Numbered from the stretch's first letter, positions 1 to 5,847 are shown. The stretch: 8,416 nucleotides of DNA from an uncultured Oscillospiraceae bacterium (GCA_900550315.1 URRK01000067.1:1-8416), one strand, 5' to 3'. Numbers and translations: made by a program. Notes: generated by a model from the letters alone, not told the origin.

Positions 1-1459
1 GGGCGATGCACAGGCGCTGCTTCTGCCCGCCGGAGACGTTGGTACCGCCCTGCTCGATGTAGGTGTCGTACCCGTCGGGGAAGGTCTGGATGAAGCCGTC
101 GGCCTGCGCCAGCTTGCAGGCGTGCACCAGTTCCTCCTTTGTAGCCTGCTCGTTGCCCCATTTTAAGTTTTCCGCAATGGTGCCCGAAAACAGCACATTT
201 TTTTGCAGCACCACGGCAACAGCATTTCGCAGGGCTTCTAAATCGTACTCCTTAACATTGCGCCCACCCACCAAAACGGCGCCCTCGGTAGCGTCGTACA
301 AGCGGGGAATAAGGTTTACAAAGCTGGATTTTGCGCTGCCTGTGCCCCCAATAATGCCAACCGTTTGGCCCGATTTTATTTGCACCTGAATCTTTTTTAG
401 GCAGTAGGATTCGGGGCGGCCGGCGTAGCTGAAGCTAACATTTTTAAATTCTACGCTGCCGTTTGGCACCTCTAATACCGGCTTTTTGGGGTTTTGCACC
501 GTGCTTTGCTCGTTCAAAATTTCGCAAACGCGCTCGGCACAGGCCTTAGAAATAGTTAGCTGCACAAAAATCATAGAAAGCATCATTAAGCTCATTAAAA
601 TTTGCGAAGCGTAGGAGATTAGGCTCAGCAACTCCCCTTGGGTTAAGCTGTTGGAAACAATAAGGTGCGAGCCAAACCAGGCAATGGCCAAAATGCTGCC
701 GTACATACAAAACTGCATAAGCGGCGAGTTAAAGGCCAGCAGCCGCTCGGCCTTAGAAAAATCGCGGTAAATGCTTTGCGAAACGGTTTTAAACTTTTGC
801 CCCTCGTGCTCGGCACGGACATACGATTTTACCACCCGAATGCCGCTTAAATTCTCCTGCACTACATTATTCAGCTTGTCGTAAGTTTTAAATACCCGCT
901 CAAAAATGGGGTGGGCGTGCGTCATAATAAAATAAAGGCCAACGCCCAGCACCACAATAACCAGCAAAAAGATTAAAGAAAGCCGCGCATTAATGCTAAA
1001 GGCCATGATAAGCGAGAAAATAAACATTGCCGGGCTGCGAAACGCCACCCGTACCCCCATTTGAAACGCCATTTGCAGGTTGGAAACATCGGTTGTCATG
1101 CGCGTTACAATGCCGGAGGTTGAAAATTTATCAATACTGGAGAAAGAAAAGGTTTGCACCTTGTAGTACATATCGTGCCGCAAATTTTTGGCAAACCCGG
1201 CCGAGGAGGTTGCGGCGTAATGCCCCGCCAGGCCCCCAAAGGTTAGCGAAAGCGCGCAGCAGCCAATTAAAACCGCACCGATTTTTAAAATGTAAGCCAT
1301 ATTGCCGGTGCCGCCGTTACCGTTAATACCGTTATCGATTAACCGCGACATCAGCAGCGGAATAATTACCTCCATAATTACCTCCAGTGTTACGGTAATG
1401 GGGGCTAAAACGGTATCTTTTTTATACTCCCGCACACAGTGCAGCAAGCGTTTGATCAT
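1..1459 (-). CDS. ABC exporter half-transporter (TMD-NBD), 3' end cut by window edge
   Basis: This is a membrane-embedded ATP-driven exporter subunit of the multidrug type with an N-terminal transmembrane domain and a C-terminal ATPase. I translated 486 codons without a frameshift. It starts at MIKRLLHCV, preceded by an AAAGGAG ribosome binding site. Residues 15 to 300 are the hydrophobic membrane domain and the ATPase begins near 340. Walker A is at 371-379 (GGTGSAKSS), the Q-loop glutamine is Q419 in VLQKNVLFSG, and the signature VSGGQKQR is at 475-482. Walker B and the H-loop lie off the left edge, so whether this subunit has a full catalytic site cannot be judged. The start overlaps the stop of the MarR gene (ATGA), so the two are translationally coupled. 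Relatives usually work as heterodimers encoded by two adjacent genes; a second subunit just outside the window is expected but not seen. Substrate unknown. Codons in the last 43 residues differ sharply from the rest. Confidence 0.95.
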   Translation of the reverse strand, partial: MIKRLLHCVREYKKDTVLAPITVTLEVIMEVIIPLLMSRLIDNGINGNGGTGNMAYILKIGAVLIGCCALSLTFGGLAGHYAATSSAGFAKNLRHDMYYKVQTFSFSSIDKFSTSGIVTRMTTDVSNLQMAFQMGVRVAFRSPAMFIFSLIMAFSINARLSLIFLLVIVVLGVGLYFIMTHAHPIFERVFKTYDKLNNVVQENLSGIRVVKSYVRAEHEGQKFKTVSQSIYRDFSKAERLLAFNSPLMQFCMYGSILAIAWFGSHLIVSNSLTQGELLSLISYASQILMSLMMLSMIFVQLTISKACAERVCEILNEQSTVQNPKKPVLEVPNGSVEFKNVSFSYAGRPESYCLKKIQVQIKSGQTVGIIGGTGSAKSSFVNLIPRLYDATEGAVLVGGRNVKEYDLEALRNAVAVVLQKNVLFSGTIAENLKWGNEQATKEELVHACKLAQADGFIQTFPDGYDTYIEQGGTNVSGGQKQRLCIA

Positions 1460-1905
1460 AGCGGTTGCTCCTTTTCTAAATTCGTTTTAATTTTTTGCAG
1501 GGTAGCTAAAAAATCGCGCTGCTCCTCCGGGCTCAGCCCGTTTTGCATTTGGTTTTCCAGGCGTTCTACCCCCCGTTCAAAATACTCGTGCCGCAAAACG
1601 GCCTTTTGGGTTAATTGCAGCTTTTTCAGCCGTTTATCGCCGGCAACCGGGCTGCGGGTAATTAGGCCGTCCTTTTCCATAACCTGCAGCATGCCCGTAA
1701 CGGTAGAGCGCTGCACCGAAAATTCAGCCTCAATATCCCGCTGAAAAACCTCGCGGTTTTGGTTGCGGTAAAGGTAGCCAATAATAAAGCCCTGCATACG
1801 GGTCAGCTTTTCGTAATTTTGCTGCCGCATATATTGCTCAATTTGCTTTTTAACCAAATTGGTAACCAGCCGCAGCTGAAAACCAATGTTATTTTTCGGA
1901 TCCAA
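1456..1905 (-). CDS. MarR-family transcriptional regulator
   Basis: This is a cytoplasmic winged-helix repressor of 149 aa, the usual MarR length. N-terminal and C-terminal helices (about 8-35 and 105-147) would form the dimer. The helix-turn-helix spans about 53-78 with the recognition helix in VQRSTVTGMLQVME. The wing is at 82-99 and keeps the family's Asp and Arg in the AGDKRLKKLQLT stretch. The start is TTG, not ATG: AAGGGGG lies six bases upstream and no ATG is better placed. Its TGA stop overlaps the ATG of the ABC exporter gene, so regulator and pump are made together. MarR proteins next to a pump commonly repress their own operon until a small toxic ligand binds. The palindromes at the promoter near 2108-2173 fit that role, which is inference. 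The ligand is unknown. Confidence 0.93.
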   Translation of the reverse strand: MDPKNNIGFQLRLVTNLVKKQIEQYMRQQNYEKLTRMQGFIIGYLYRNQNREVFQRDIEAEFSVQRSTVTGMLQVMEKDGLITRSPVAGDKRLKKLQLTQKAVLRHEYFERGVERLENQMQNGLSPEEQRDFLATLQKIKTNLEKEQPL

Positions 1906-2107
1906 AATATTCCCCCTTAAACCGGCTAAGCCCGGCGCCCTACGGCGGCGCCGGCGTTATTTTTGCAGCCTTGCGCAAAATTGAAAGTGCTGGCCGCCGC
2001 TTGCGGGCAGCTTGCCCCTTTGTTGCCCTGCTCCGGCCGCACCCGGCCAAACACCGGCTTTTAAATGCGTGCCAAGCGGCGCACAAGCCCGGCAAATTCA
2101 AAATAAA

Positions 2108-2123
2108 TGTTAGTGCCCTAACA
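2108..2123. promoter_or_regulatory. GTTAG-n4-CTAAC palindrome just after the transcription start
   Basis: TGTTAG and CTAACA are perfect reverse complements around a 4-base centre, placed at about +6 to +21 of the MarR-ABC transcript. A GTTAG inverted motif is known for the operators of the MarR-family regulator MepR in staphylococci. The position after the start site would suit a roadblock or second operator. It could instead be a hairpin at the 5' end of the RNA that protects it from decay. The evidence is motif and position only. Confidence 0.4.
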
Positions 2124-2135
2124 ATTTACTTTTTT

Positions 2136-2164
2136 ATTATAAACACCCCTTGCGCAATTGTCAA
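2136..2164 (-). promoter_or_regulatory. Consensus sigma-A promoter of the MarR-ABC operon
   Basis: On the minus strand the -35 box is TTGACA (2164-2159), the spacer is exactly 17 bp, and the -10 box is TATAAT (2141-2136). Both boxes match the consensus at all positions. The inferred transcription start is near 2129, about 224 nt upstream of the TTG start of the MarR gene. A promoter this strong needs tight repression, which fits the inverted repeat that spans it. Confidence 0.88.
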
Positions 2165-2173
2165 GGGGTGTTT
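2141..2173. promoter_or_regulatory. Perfect 12-bp inverted repeat over the promoter, candidate MarR operator
   Basis: AAACACCCCTTG (2141-2152) and CAAGGGGTGTTT (2162-2173) are perfect reverse complements separated by 9 bases. The repeat covers the -35 box, the whole spacer and the first base of the -10 box, where a bound dimer would block RNA polymerase. The inner bases add two short palindromes, TTGCGCAA (2150-2157) and CAATTG. MarR-type repressors commonly bind palindromes over their own promoter; assigning this site to this MarR is inference. It could also form a hairpin in RNA, but on the minus strand it is followed by ATAATAAAAAAG rather than a T-run, so a terminator is the weaker reading. 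Confidence 0.6.
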
Positions 2174-2250
2174 TACGGTTTTATGTTTTATTTACAAATG
2201 CGGCACCAAAAGCAGTAAAGCGCCAAAGCGGCGGCCCTTGCCGGTACCGC

Positions 2251-2538
2251 CTAACTAATTACCCGGTACAAAAACGGAGCAAAATGGATCTGCTTGCGAA
2301 ATTCAATTTTTCGCACCAAAATTTCGTGCAGCTTGGCAAGGTCTTTTTTAAAATACCCGGGCAAAGTGCCCTCCCCGGTAATCTCCACCCGGTCGGCGTC
2401 GCACTCGCTCCACAAAAGATCCCAAAACGCGCTCCAATTATGGCCGTAAAAGTTAGGAAAATCAAACGCCTGCCGTATTCTTTCGTGCAGCTCGTAGTAG
2501 CCCTTGCAGCCTGTTAAATCTAATTGAATACCTTTCAT
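2251..2538 (-). CDS. Barstar-like protein (ribonuclease inhibitor family)
   Basis: This is a small soluble protein of 95 aa resembling barstar, which binds and blocks the secreted RNase barnase. The stretch FPNFYGHNWSAFWDLL (27-42) matches the barstar helix-loop core LPEYYGENLDALWDCL. Barstar W38 and the key contact D39 are kept (W39, D40 here), but contacts Y29, D35 and T42 become F, S and W. I chose the ATG at 2538: it gives near-normal family length and has GGCGGG five bases upstream. A longer reading from TTG at 2586 has no binding site and would begin 3 bases after the MATE stop. The gene lies 51 bp behind the MATE gene and is probably co-transcribed. No barnase-like nuclease is in the window, so it may guard against an incoming toxin or have another partner. 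Confidence 0.82.
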   Translation of the reverse strand: MKGIQLDLTGCKGYYELHERIRQAFDFPNFYGHNWSAFWDLLWSECDADRVEITGEGTLPGYFKKDLAKLHEILVRKIEFRKQIHFAPFLYRVIS

Positions 2539-2589
2539 TTTAACCCGCCAATAGGTTGGCCGCCCAAAGTCGCAAGGCGCTGCCAATTT

Positions 2590-3918
2590 TTAATAGCCGT
2601 ATTTTTTGCGCTTGGCAGCAATAAAAATCAGTGACACCGCGCAGGCAACCAGCTCGGCCGCTACAACCGAGAACCAAATGCCGTTAATACCAAAAATTAG
2701 GGGCAACAGCAACACGGCCGCAACCTGAAACACCAAAGTTCGTAAAAAAGAGATTAAGGCCGAGGTTAGCCCGTCGTTAAGCGCGGTGAAAAAGGCCGAG
2801 CCAAAAATGCTAAGCCCGGCAAATAAAAAGGAGAACGAGAAAATTTGGAACCCGCGCGCCGTTAGCTGCAGCAGCTCGGCATTGTACCCCACAAAAAAAC
2901 GAGCCAGCGGCGTGCCAAACAGCTCGGCCAACAGCAGCATAGCAACCGAGCAGCCGCCAATTAGCACAAAGCTTTTGCAGCGCAAGGAGCGCAGCTCGCC
3001 GTGGTTGCCCGCCCCAAAGTGAAAGCTAACAACCGGCGCCATGCCAATAGAGTAGCCAATAAACACCGCAATAAACACAAAGTTTACATACATTAACACC
3101 CCGTAGGAGGCCACGCCGTTTTCGCCGGCGTACTTCATAAGCTGAAAATTATACAGCATATTTACCAGCGACATTGAAACGTTGCTCATAAGCTCGGAGG
3201 AGCCGTTGGCAGCGGCCTTGAGCAGCGCTTTGCCATTGTAGCCGGTTTTGCCAAGGCGCAGCGGGCTGTTGTTTTTACGAAAAAAGTAGCAAAGCGGAAT
3301 AACCGCCCCAACCAGCTGGCTCAGTGCGGTTGCAGCGGCGGCGCCGGCAATGCCCCAGCCAAAGCCGCCAACAAAAAGGGCGTCCAGCACCATGTTGGTA
3401 ACGCCGCTAACAACGGTTGCAATTAGCCCCAGCGTTGGCTTTTGCGCCGTTACAAAAAAGCTTTGAAACTCCTGCTGCAAAATAAAGGCCGGCGCGGCGG
3501 CAATAATAATTCGTCCGTACAGCACGCAGTTTTGCAGCATGGCGCCGTCGGCCCCCAGAGCCACGGCAATTGGCCGAATAAAAATAAAGGCAAAAATGCT
3601 AATAACCGTACCCAAAGCGGCCGAAAAATAAACAAACAACGAAAAAAGCCGGTTGGCCTTTTCGGCCCGGCCCTGCCCCATGTATTTGGCCACCAACGCG
3701 CTGCCGCCGGTACCAAACATAAAGCCAACGGTGCCCAGCAGCATTAAAAAGGGCATTATTAAATTAACGGCGGCAAAAGCGGTTTTGCCCGCGTAGTTTG
3801 AAACAAAAAATCCGTCTACCACGCCGTAAATGGAGGTAAACACCATCATAGCAACCGAGGGCAGCGTAAACTGAATAAGCCGTTTGTAGCTAAAACTGTC
3901 TGATAATTTAATGTTCAT
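2590..3918 (-). CDS. MATE-family multidrug/cation antiporter
   Basis: This is an inner-membrane exporter of 442 aa that, by family, expels drugs or metabolites in exchange for Na+ or H+. The protein is strongly hydrophobic with about 12 membrane helices in two homologous halves (about 13-215 and 232-435). The first half has the TM1 acidic residue in YGVVDGFFVS (Asp35). The second half has the loop motif FGAGNHGELR (301-310), a MATE hallmark. The overall look is of the MepA-like branch. The start ATG at 3918 has AAAAGGTGA at ideal spacing. The barstar-like gene follows 51 bp after the TAA stop. In staphylococci a MarR regulator and a MATE pump form one operon (mepRA); here the MarR unit lies downstream in its own transcription unit. 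Substrate unknown. Confidence 0.95.
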   Translation of the reverse strand: MNIKLSDSFSYKRLIQFTLPSVAMMVFTSIYGVVDGFFVSNYAGKTAFAAVNLIMPFLMLLGTVGFMFGTGGSALVAKYMGQGRAEKANRLFSLFVYFSAALGTVISIFAFIFIRPIAVALGADGAMLQNCVLYGRIIIAAAPAFILQQEFQSFFVTAQKPTLGLIATVVSGVTNMVLDALFVGGFGWGIAGAAAATALSQLVGAVIPLCYFFRKNNSPLRLGKTGYNGKALLKAAANGSSELMSNVSMSLVNMLYNFQLMKYAGENGVASYGVLMYVNFVFIAVFIGYSIGMAPVVSFHFGAGNHGELRSLRCKSFVLIGGCSVAMLLLAELFGTPLARFFVGYNAELLQLTARGFQIFSFSFLFAGLSIFGSAFFTALNDGLTSALISFLRTLVFQVAAVLLLPLIFGINGIWFSVVAAELVACAVSLIFIAAKRKKYGY

Positions 3919-3933
3919 ACTTCACCTTTTCGT

Positions 3934-3962
3934 TTTATAACAATAGTTAAAAGCGGCCGCAA
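3934..3962 (-). promoter_or_regulatory. Possible promoter for the MATE-barstar unit
   Basis: On the minus strand TTGCGG (3962-3957), 17 bp, then TATAAA (3939-3934), with a TGT giving an extended -10. The predicted start (about 3927) would leave only about 9 nt before the ATG and would cut into the ribosome binding site, which weakens the case. The -35 overlaps a 5-bp hairpin (3954-3967). Confidence 0.3.
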
Positions 3963-4036
3963 GGCCGAACCGCGCCAACCGTTTTGCGGCAATTTTTAAT
4001 AAACACCCTTCCCGAGCGGTGACACAAAAAGTTTTG

Positions 4037-4064
4037 CAAAAAAACAGAACGGGCGTGCGCCCGA
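4037..4064 (-). terminator. Probable intrinsic terminator downstream of yebC
   Basis: Read on the minus strand, CGGGC-GCAC-GCCCG (4063-4050) forms a compact GC stem and is followed by TTCTG and seven T (4044-4038). It lies about 165 bases after the yebC stop and before the MATE gene, so it would separate the two transcripts. The five-base gap between stem and T-run makes it less than ideal. Confidence 0.5.
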
Positions 4065-4228
4065 GCCAAAGCCCCGGCGCATACCCTTTTAAAAACCTTT
4101 TATTAAAATTGGCGCCTTACCAAAAAGGCAAGCAAAAAAGCCGCCGTTTTGCCCCTTTAGGCAGGCTTGGCTGCGGGCACCACGGTTAAGCGGCAACAGC
4201 CAAAACAAGTGCCGCCCGGCTTAAAAAT

Positions 4229-4963
4229 TTATTCTTCCTCCGGCATTTCCCAGTTGTGCCAAATGGCCTGAACATCGTCGTTTTCCTCAAACATATCAAT
4301 CATTTTTTCCATGTTTTCAATGTCGGCCGGGTCGGTCAAGGCCGTCATGGTAGTTGGTACATACTCCACCTCGGCCGAAAGAAAGCTGTAGCCCTTGGCC
4401 TCTAAGGCGTCGCGCACCTTGCCTAAATCGTTCGGCGGGGTAGTAATTTCAAAAACATCGCCGTCGGTGTTAAAATCGTCGGCGCCGGCCTCTAAGGCGT
4501 CTTCCATAACGGTGTCCTCCTCCAGCCCGGCGGCGTCTACCGTAATGGTGCCAACGCGGTTAAACATAAACATAACCGAGCCGTTTTGCCCCAAATTGCC
4601 GCCAAATTTATCAAAATAATGGCGCACATCCCCGGCGGTGCGGTTGCGGTTTTCGGTTAACGCCTCTACAATAACGGCAACGCCGCTGGGGCCGTAGCCC
4701 TCGTAAATAATGTTTTCGTAAACCTTGCCGTCATCCTCGCCCGCTGCTTTTTTAATAATGCGGTCAATGTTGTCGTTCGGTACATTGGCGGCCTTAGCCT
4801 TGGCAATAACATCCTTCAGCTTACTGTTTACATTTGGGTCCGGTCCGCCGGCTTTAACAACTACCGCCAATTCGCGGCCAATTTTGGTAAATACCTTGGC
4901 GCGCTGCTGATCGGTTTTTTCCTTTTTTCTTTTAATTGTGCTCCACTTGGAGTGTCCCGACAT
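4229..4963 (-). CDS. yebC: YebC/PmpR (TACO1) family translation factor
   Basis: This is a cytoplasmic protein of 244 aa, the usual family length. YebC was long annotated as a transcriptional regulator; more recent work on YebC/TACO1 proteins points to a ribosome-associated role that relieves stalling at proline-rich stretches. The N-terminus MSGHSKWSTIKRKK is diagnostic, followed by the lysine-rich helical domain (DQQRAKVFTKIGREL), the central IIYEGYGPSGVAVIVE core near 86-101 and the GGNLGQNGSVMFMF motif near 122-135. The acidic tail ends in MPEEE. Three ATGs lie close together (4973 out of frame, 4969, 4963). I chose 4963 because the family begins MSGHSKW, though AAGGG is also well placed for 4969 (adding Met-Thr). 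The gene looks monocistronic, with a hairpin-containing upstream region and a probable terminator behind. Confidence 0.97.
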   Translation of the reverse strand: MSGHSKWSTIKRKKEKTDQQRAKVFTKIGRELAVVVKAGGPDPNVNSKLKDVIAKAKAANVPNDNIDRIIKKAAGEDDGKVYENIIYEGYGPSGVAVIVEALTENRNRTAGDVRHYFDKFGGNLGQNGSVMFMFNRVGTITVDAAGLEEDTVMEDALEAGADDFNTDGDVFEITTPPNDLGKVRDALEAKGYSFLSAEVEYVPTTMTALTDPADIENMEKMIDMFEENDDVQAIWHNWEMPEEE

Positions 4964-4991
4964 AGTCATTCATCCCTTCAAAATATTCAAA

Positions 4992-5013
4992 TATTGGTGC
5001 TGTCGCACCAATA
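4992..5013 (-). promoter_or_regulatory. Perfect 9-bp hairpin/inverted repeat upstream of yebC
   Basis: TATTGGTGC (4992-5000) and GCACCAATA (5005-5013) are perfect reverse complements around a 4-base loop. The 3' arm ends about 12 bases before the AAGGG ribosome binding site of yebC. On the minus strand it is followed by TTTGAATATTTT, A/T-rich but not a continuous T-run. It may be an operator or a 5' UTR structure; I could not find a clear -35/-10 pair to decide. The rest of the 4964-5181 spacer holds a short AAGGTG/CACCTT inverted repeat (5039-5063) and a copy of TTGCCCCTTT. Confidence 0.5.
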
Positions 5014-5142
5014 AGCTAAAACAAAAATAAGCCTGCCAAAGGTGCCTTTTAAGCCGACACCTTACCCTAACGGCAAGCCAACACCAATAACAGCGGTTTG
5101 CCCCTTTGGGGCTTGCACAGCGCCAAGGCTGCCGGCAAAGCT

Positions 5143-5205
5143 GAAAAAGCGTTTTTTGCTTTAAAAGGCTTTGGCATTGCTTTAAGAAGCTTTGGTATTG
5201 CTTAA
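5143..5205 (-). repeat. 21-bp tandem repeat across the stop codon of the membrane-protein gene
   Basis: On the minus strand, unit 1 (5205-5185) encodes LSNTKAS and unit 2 (5184-5164) begins with the TAA stop and continues SNAKAF. They match at 17 of 21 positions. A third TAA follows in the same frame and the first 8 bases (TAAAGCAA) recur at 5163-5156 before similarity fades. The unit length is a multiple of three, so the frame is kept. Confidence 0.75.
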
Positions 5206-5847
5206 AAAGCGGTTTAAAAAGTCGTTATTGTTTTTTAAATTTTCGGCCATTTTCTCGTCCCGCTCTATGAGCGTGTTTTTAACAATTCGGCGGGAAAGCT
5301 TTAAGGCTTTGGGCCATTGCAGACTGCTGTCGCACTGCCTTTGCGCCGCCGTGTAAAGGCCGTTTAGGTTGAGGTCTACCGCGCGGCCGTTGTTGAGCGG
5401 GAGGTTTAGATTTTCCATAAATCCGCCCTCGGTAATGCTGTTTAGCCAGTTAAAGCTGGCGTCGTCGGTAATTATTAACAGCGCGCCGGAATTGTTCATA
5501 AGCTGCGACTGCAGCTTTTGCTTTTGGCCGTTTACAACCTCTCGCGTAGAAAAAGCGCTGCTGTAGGTGCAATCTAACAGCCGCACATTGGCGGTGCCGT
5601 CGCCGTTTAAATCGGCAGCGTAGGCGCTAAGCTGCTGTTCTAACGCCGTTATCTGCGCGTTGGAAAATTGCACCTCGGAGCTGGCCAGCAGCAGGGTGTA
5701 ATCGTACTTTGGGGCGCGGACGCACTGTGTAACCGAAACGGCAACCGTAACCGCCACCACCAGCGCTACCACCGTGTACCACTTGTAGTAGTACCAAAAA
5801 TTTGCAAGCCGCGCGAAAAACCCGCGTTTTGCCGCTGTTTTTAACAT
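5182..5847 (-). CDS. Uncharacterised membrane-anchored protein with DLNGDG motif
   Basis: Function is unknown. The 221-aa protein has a basic N-terminus, a YYYKWY motif (19-24), one transmembrane helix (about 25-41) and a large domain that should lie outside the cell (YDYTLLLASS onward). That layout recurs in short clostridial proteins of unknown role. DLNGDG at 79-84 resembles the start of a dockerin or EF-hand calcium loop, but position 12 of the loop is Leu rather than Asp/Glu, so calcium binding is doubtful. The C-terminus is charged and helical. I chose ATG 5847 because AGAGGTG sits five bases upstream and a good promoter (5882-5910) lies inside the longer reading that would start at 5916. 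The end of the gene carries a tandem repeat. It lies 95 bp after the lipoprotein gene but has its own promoter. Confidence 0.85.
   Translation of the reverse strand: MLKTAAKRGFFARLANFWYYYKWYTVVALVVAVTVAVSVTQCVRAPKYDYTLLLASSEVQFSNAQITALEQQLSAYAADLNGDGTANVRLLDCTYSSAFSTREVVNGQKQKLQSQLMNNSGALLIITDDASFNWLNSITEGGFMENLNLPLNNGRAVDLNLNGLYTAAQRQCDSSLQWPKALKLSRRIVKNTLIERDEKMAENLKNNNDFLNRFLSNTKAS

Larger units (their letters stand above)
1906..2250 (-). other. Gene-free region: promoter, operators and structured leader of the MarR-ABC operon
   Basis: No coding sequence is supported in these 345 bases. On the minus strand they hold a consensus promoter (2136-2164), two palindromes, and a leader of about 224 nt from the inferred start near 2129 to the TTG codon at 1905. 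The leader has no ATG. It has an imperfect 9-bp hairpin (arms 1989-1997 and 2003-2011, one G-G mismatch, 5-nt loop) and a perfect 8-bp GC hairpin (arms 1932-1939 and 1947-1954). Neither is followed by a T-run, so neither looks like a simple terminator. The stretch 2174-2250, just after the barstar stop, has only a weak hairpin (GGCGG at 2230-2234 with CCGCC at 2247-2251). Confidence 0.7.
3919..4228 (-). other. Gene-free spacer between yebC and the MATE gene
   Basis: No gene is supported in these 310 bases on either strand. It holds the probable yebC terminator (4037-4064), a possible MATE promoter (3934-3962), one copy of the shared intergenic 10-mer TTGCCCCTTT (4149-4158), and on the minus strand AAGGGTGTTTAT (4010-3999), close to one arm of the MarR inverted repeat. 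A GNRA-type hairpin (CGGCC-GCAA-GGCCG on the plus strand, 3954-3967) lies next to the possible promoter. Confidence 0.6.

Noticed and set aside
63..1744. Several plus-strand open frames opposite the ABC and MarR genes
   Set aside because: They are antisense shadows of clearly recognisable minus-strand proteins and show no family features or ribosome binding sites.
2141..2173. The 12-bp inverted repeat as a rho-independent terminator for the MATE-barstar transcript
   Set aside because: On the minus strand the stem is followed by ATAATAAAAAAG rather than a T-run, and the perfect -35/-10 pair gives a better explanation. A secondary terminator role cannot be fully excluded.
1971..2517. Two overlapping plus-strand open frames in the spacer and across the barstar gene
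   Set aside because: They run through the promoter palindrome and opposite barstar, have no recognisable content and no convincing start signals.
3450..3728. Minus-strand and plus-strand frames inside the MATE gene
   Set aside because: They are alternative-frame shadows of the 442-aa MATE protein, which explains the whole stretch.
5100..5112. GCCCC-TTT-GGGGC hairpin as a terminator
   Set aside because: It is not followed by a T-run on either strand and has only a three-base loop.
5065..5160. Continued in-frame reading after the two stops of the membrane-protein gene (SKKRFFSF onward)
   Set aside because: It has no start codon or binding site and lies behind two TAA codons; it is ordinary non-coding spacer.
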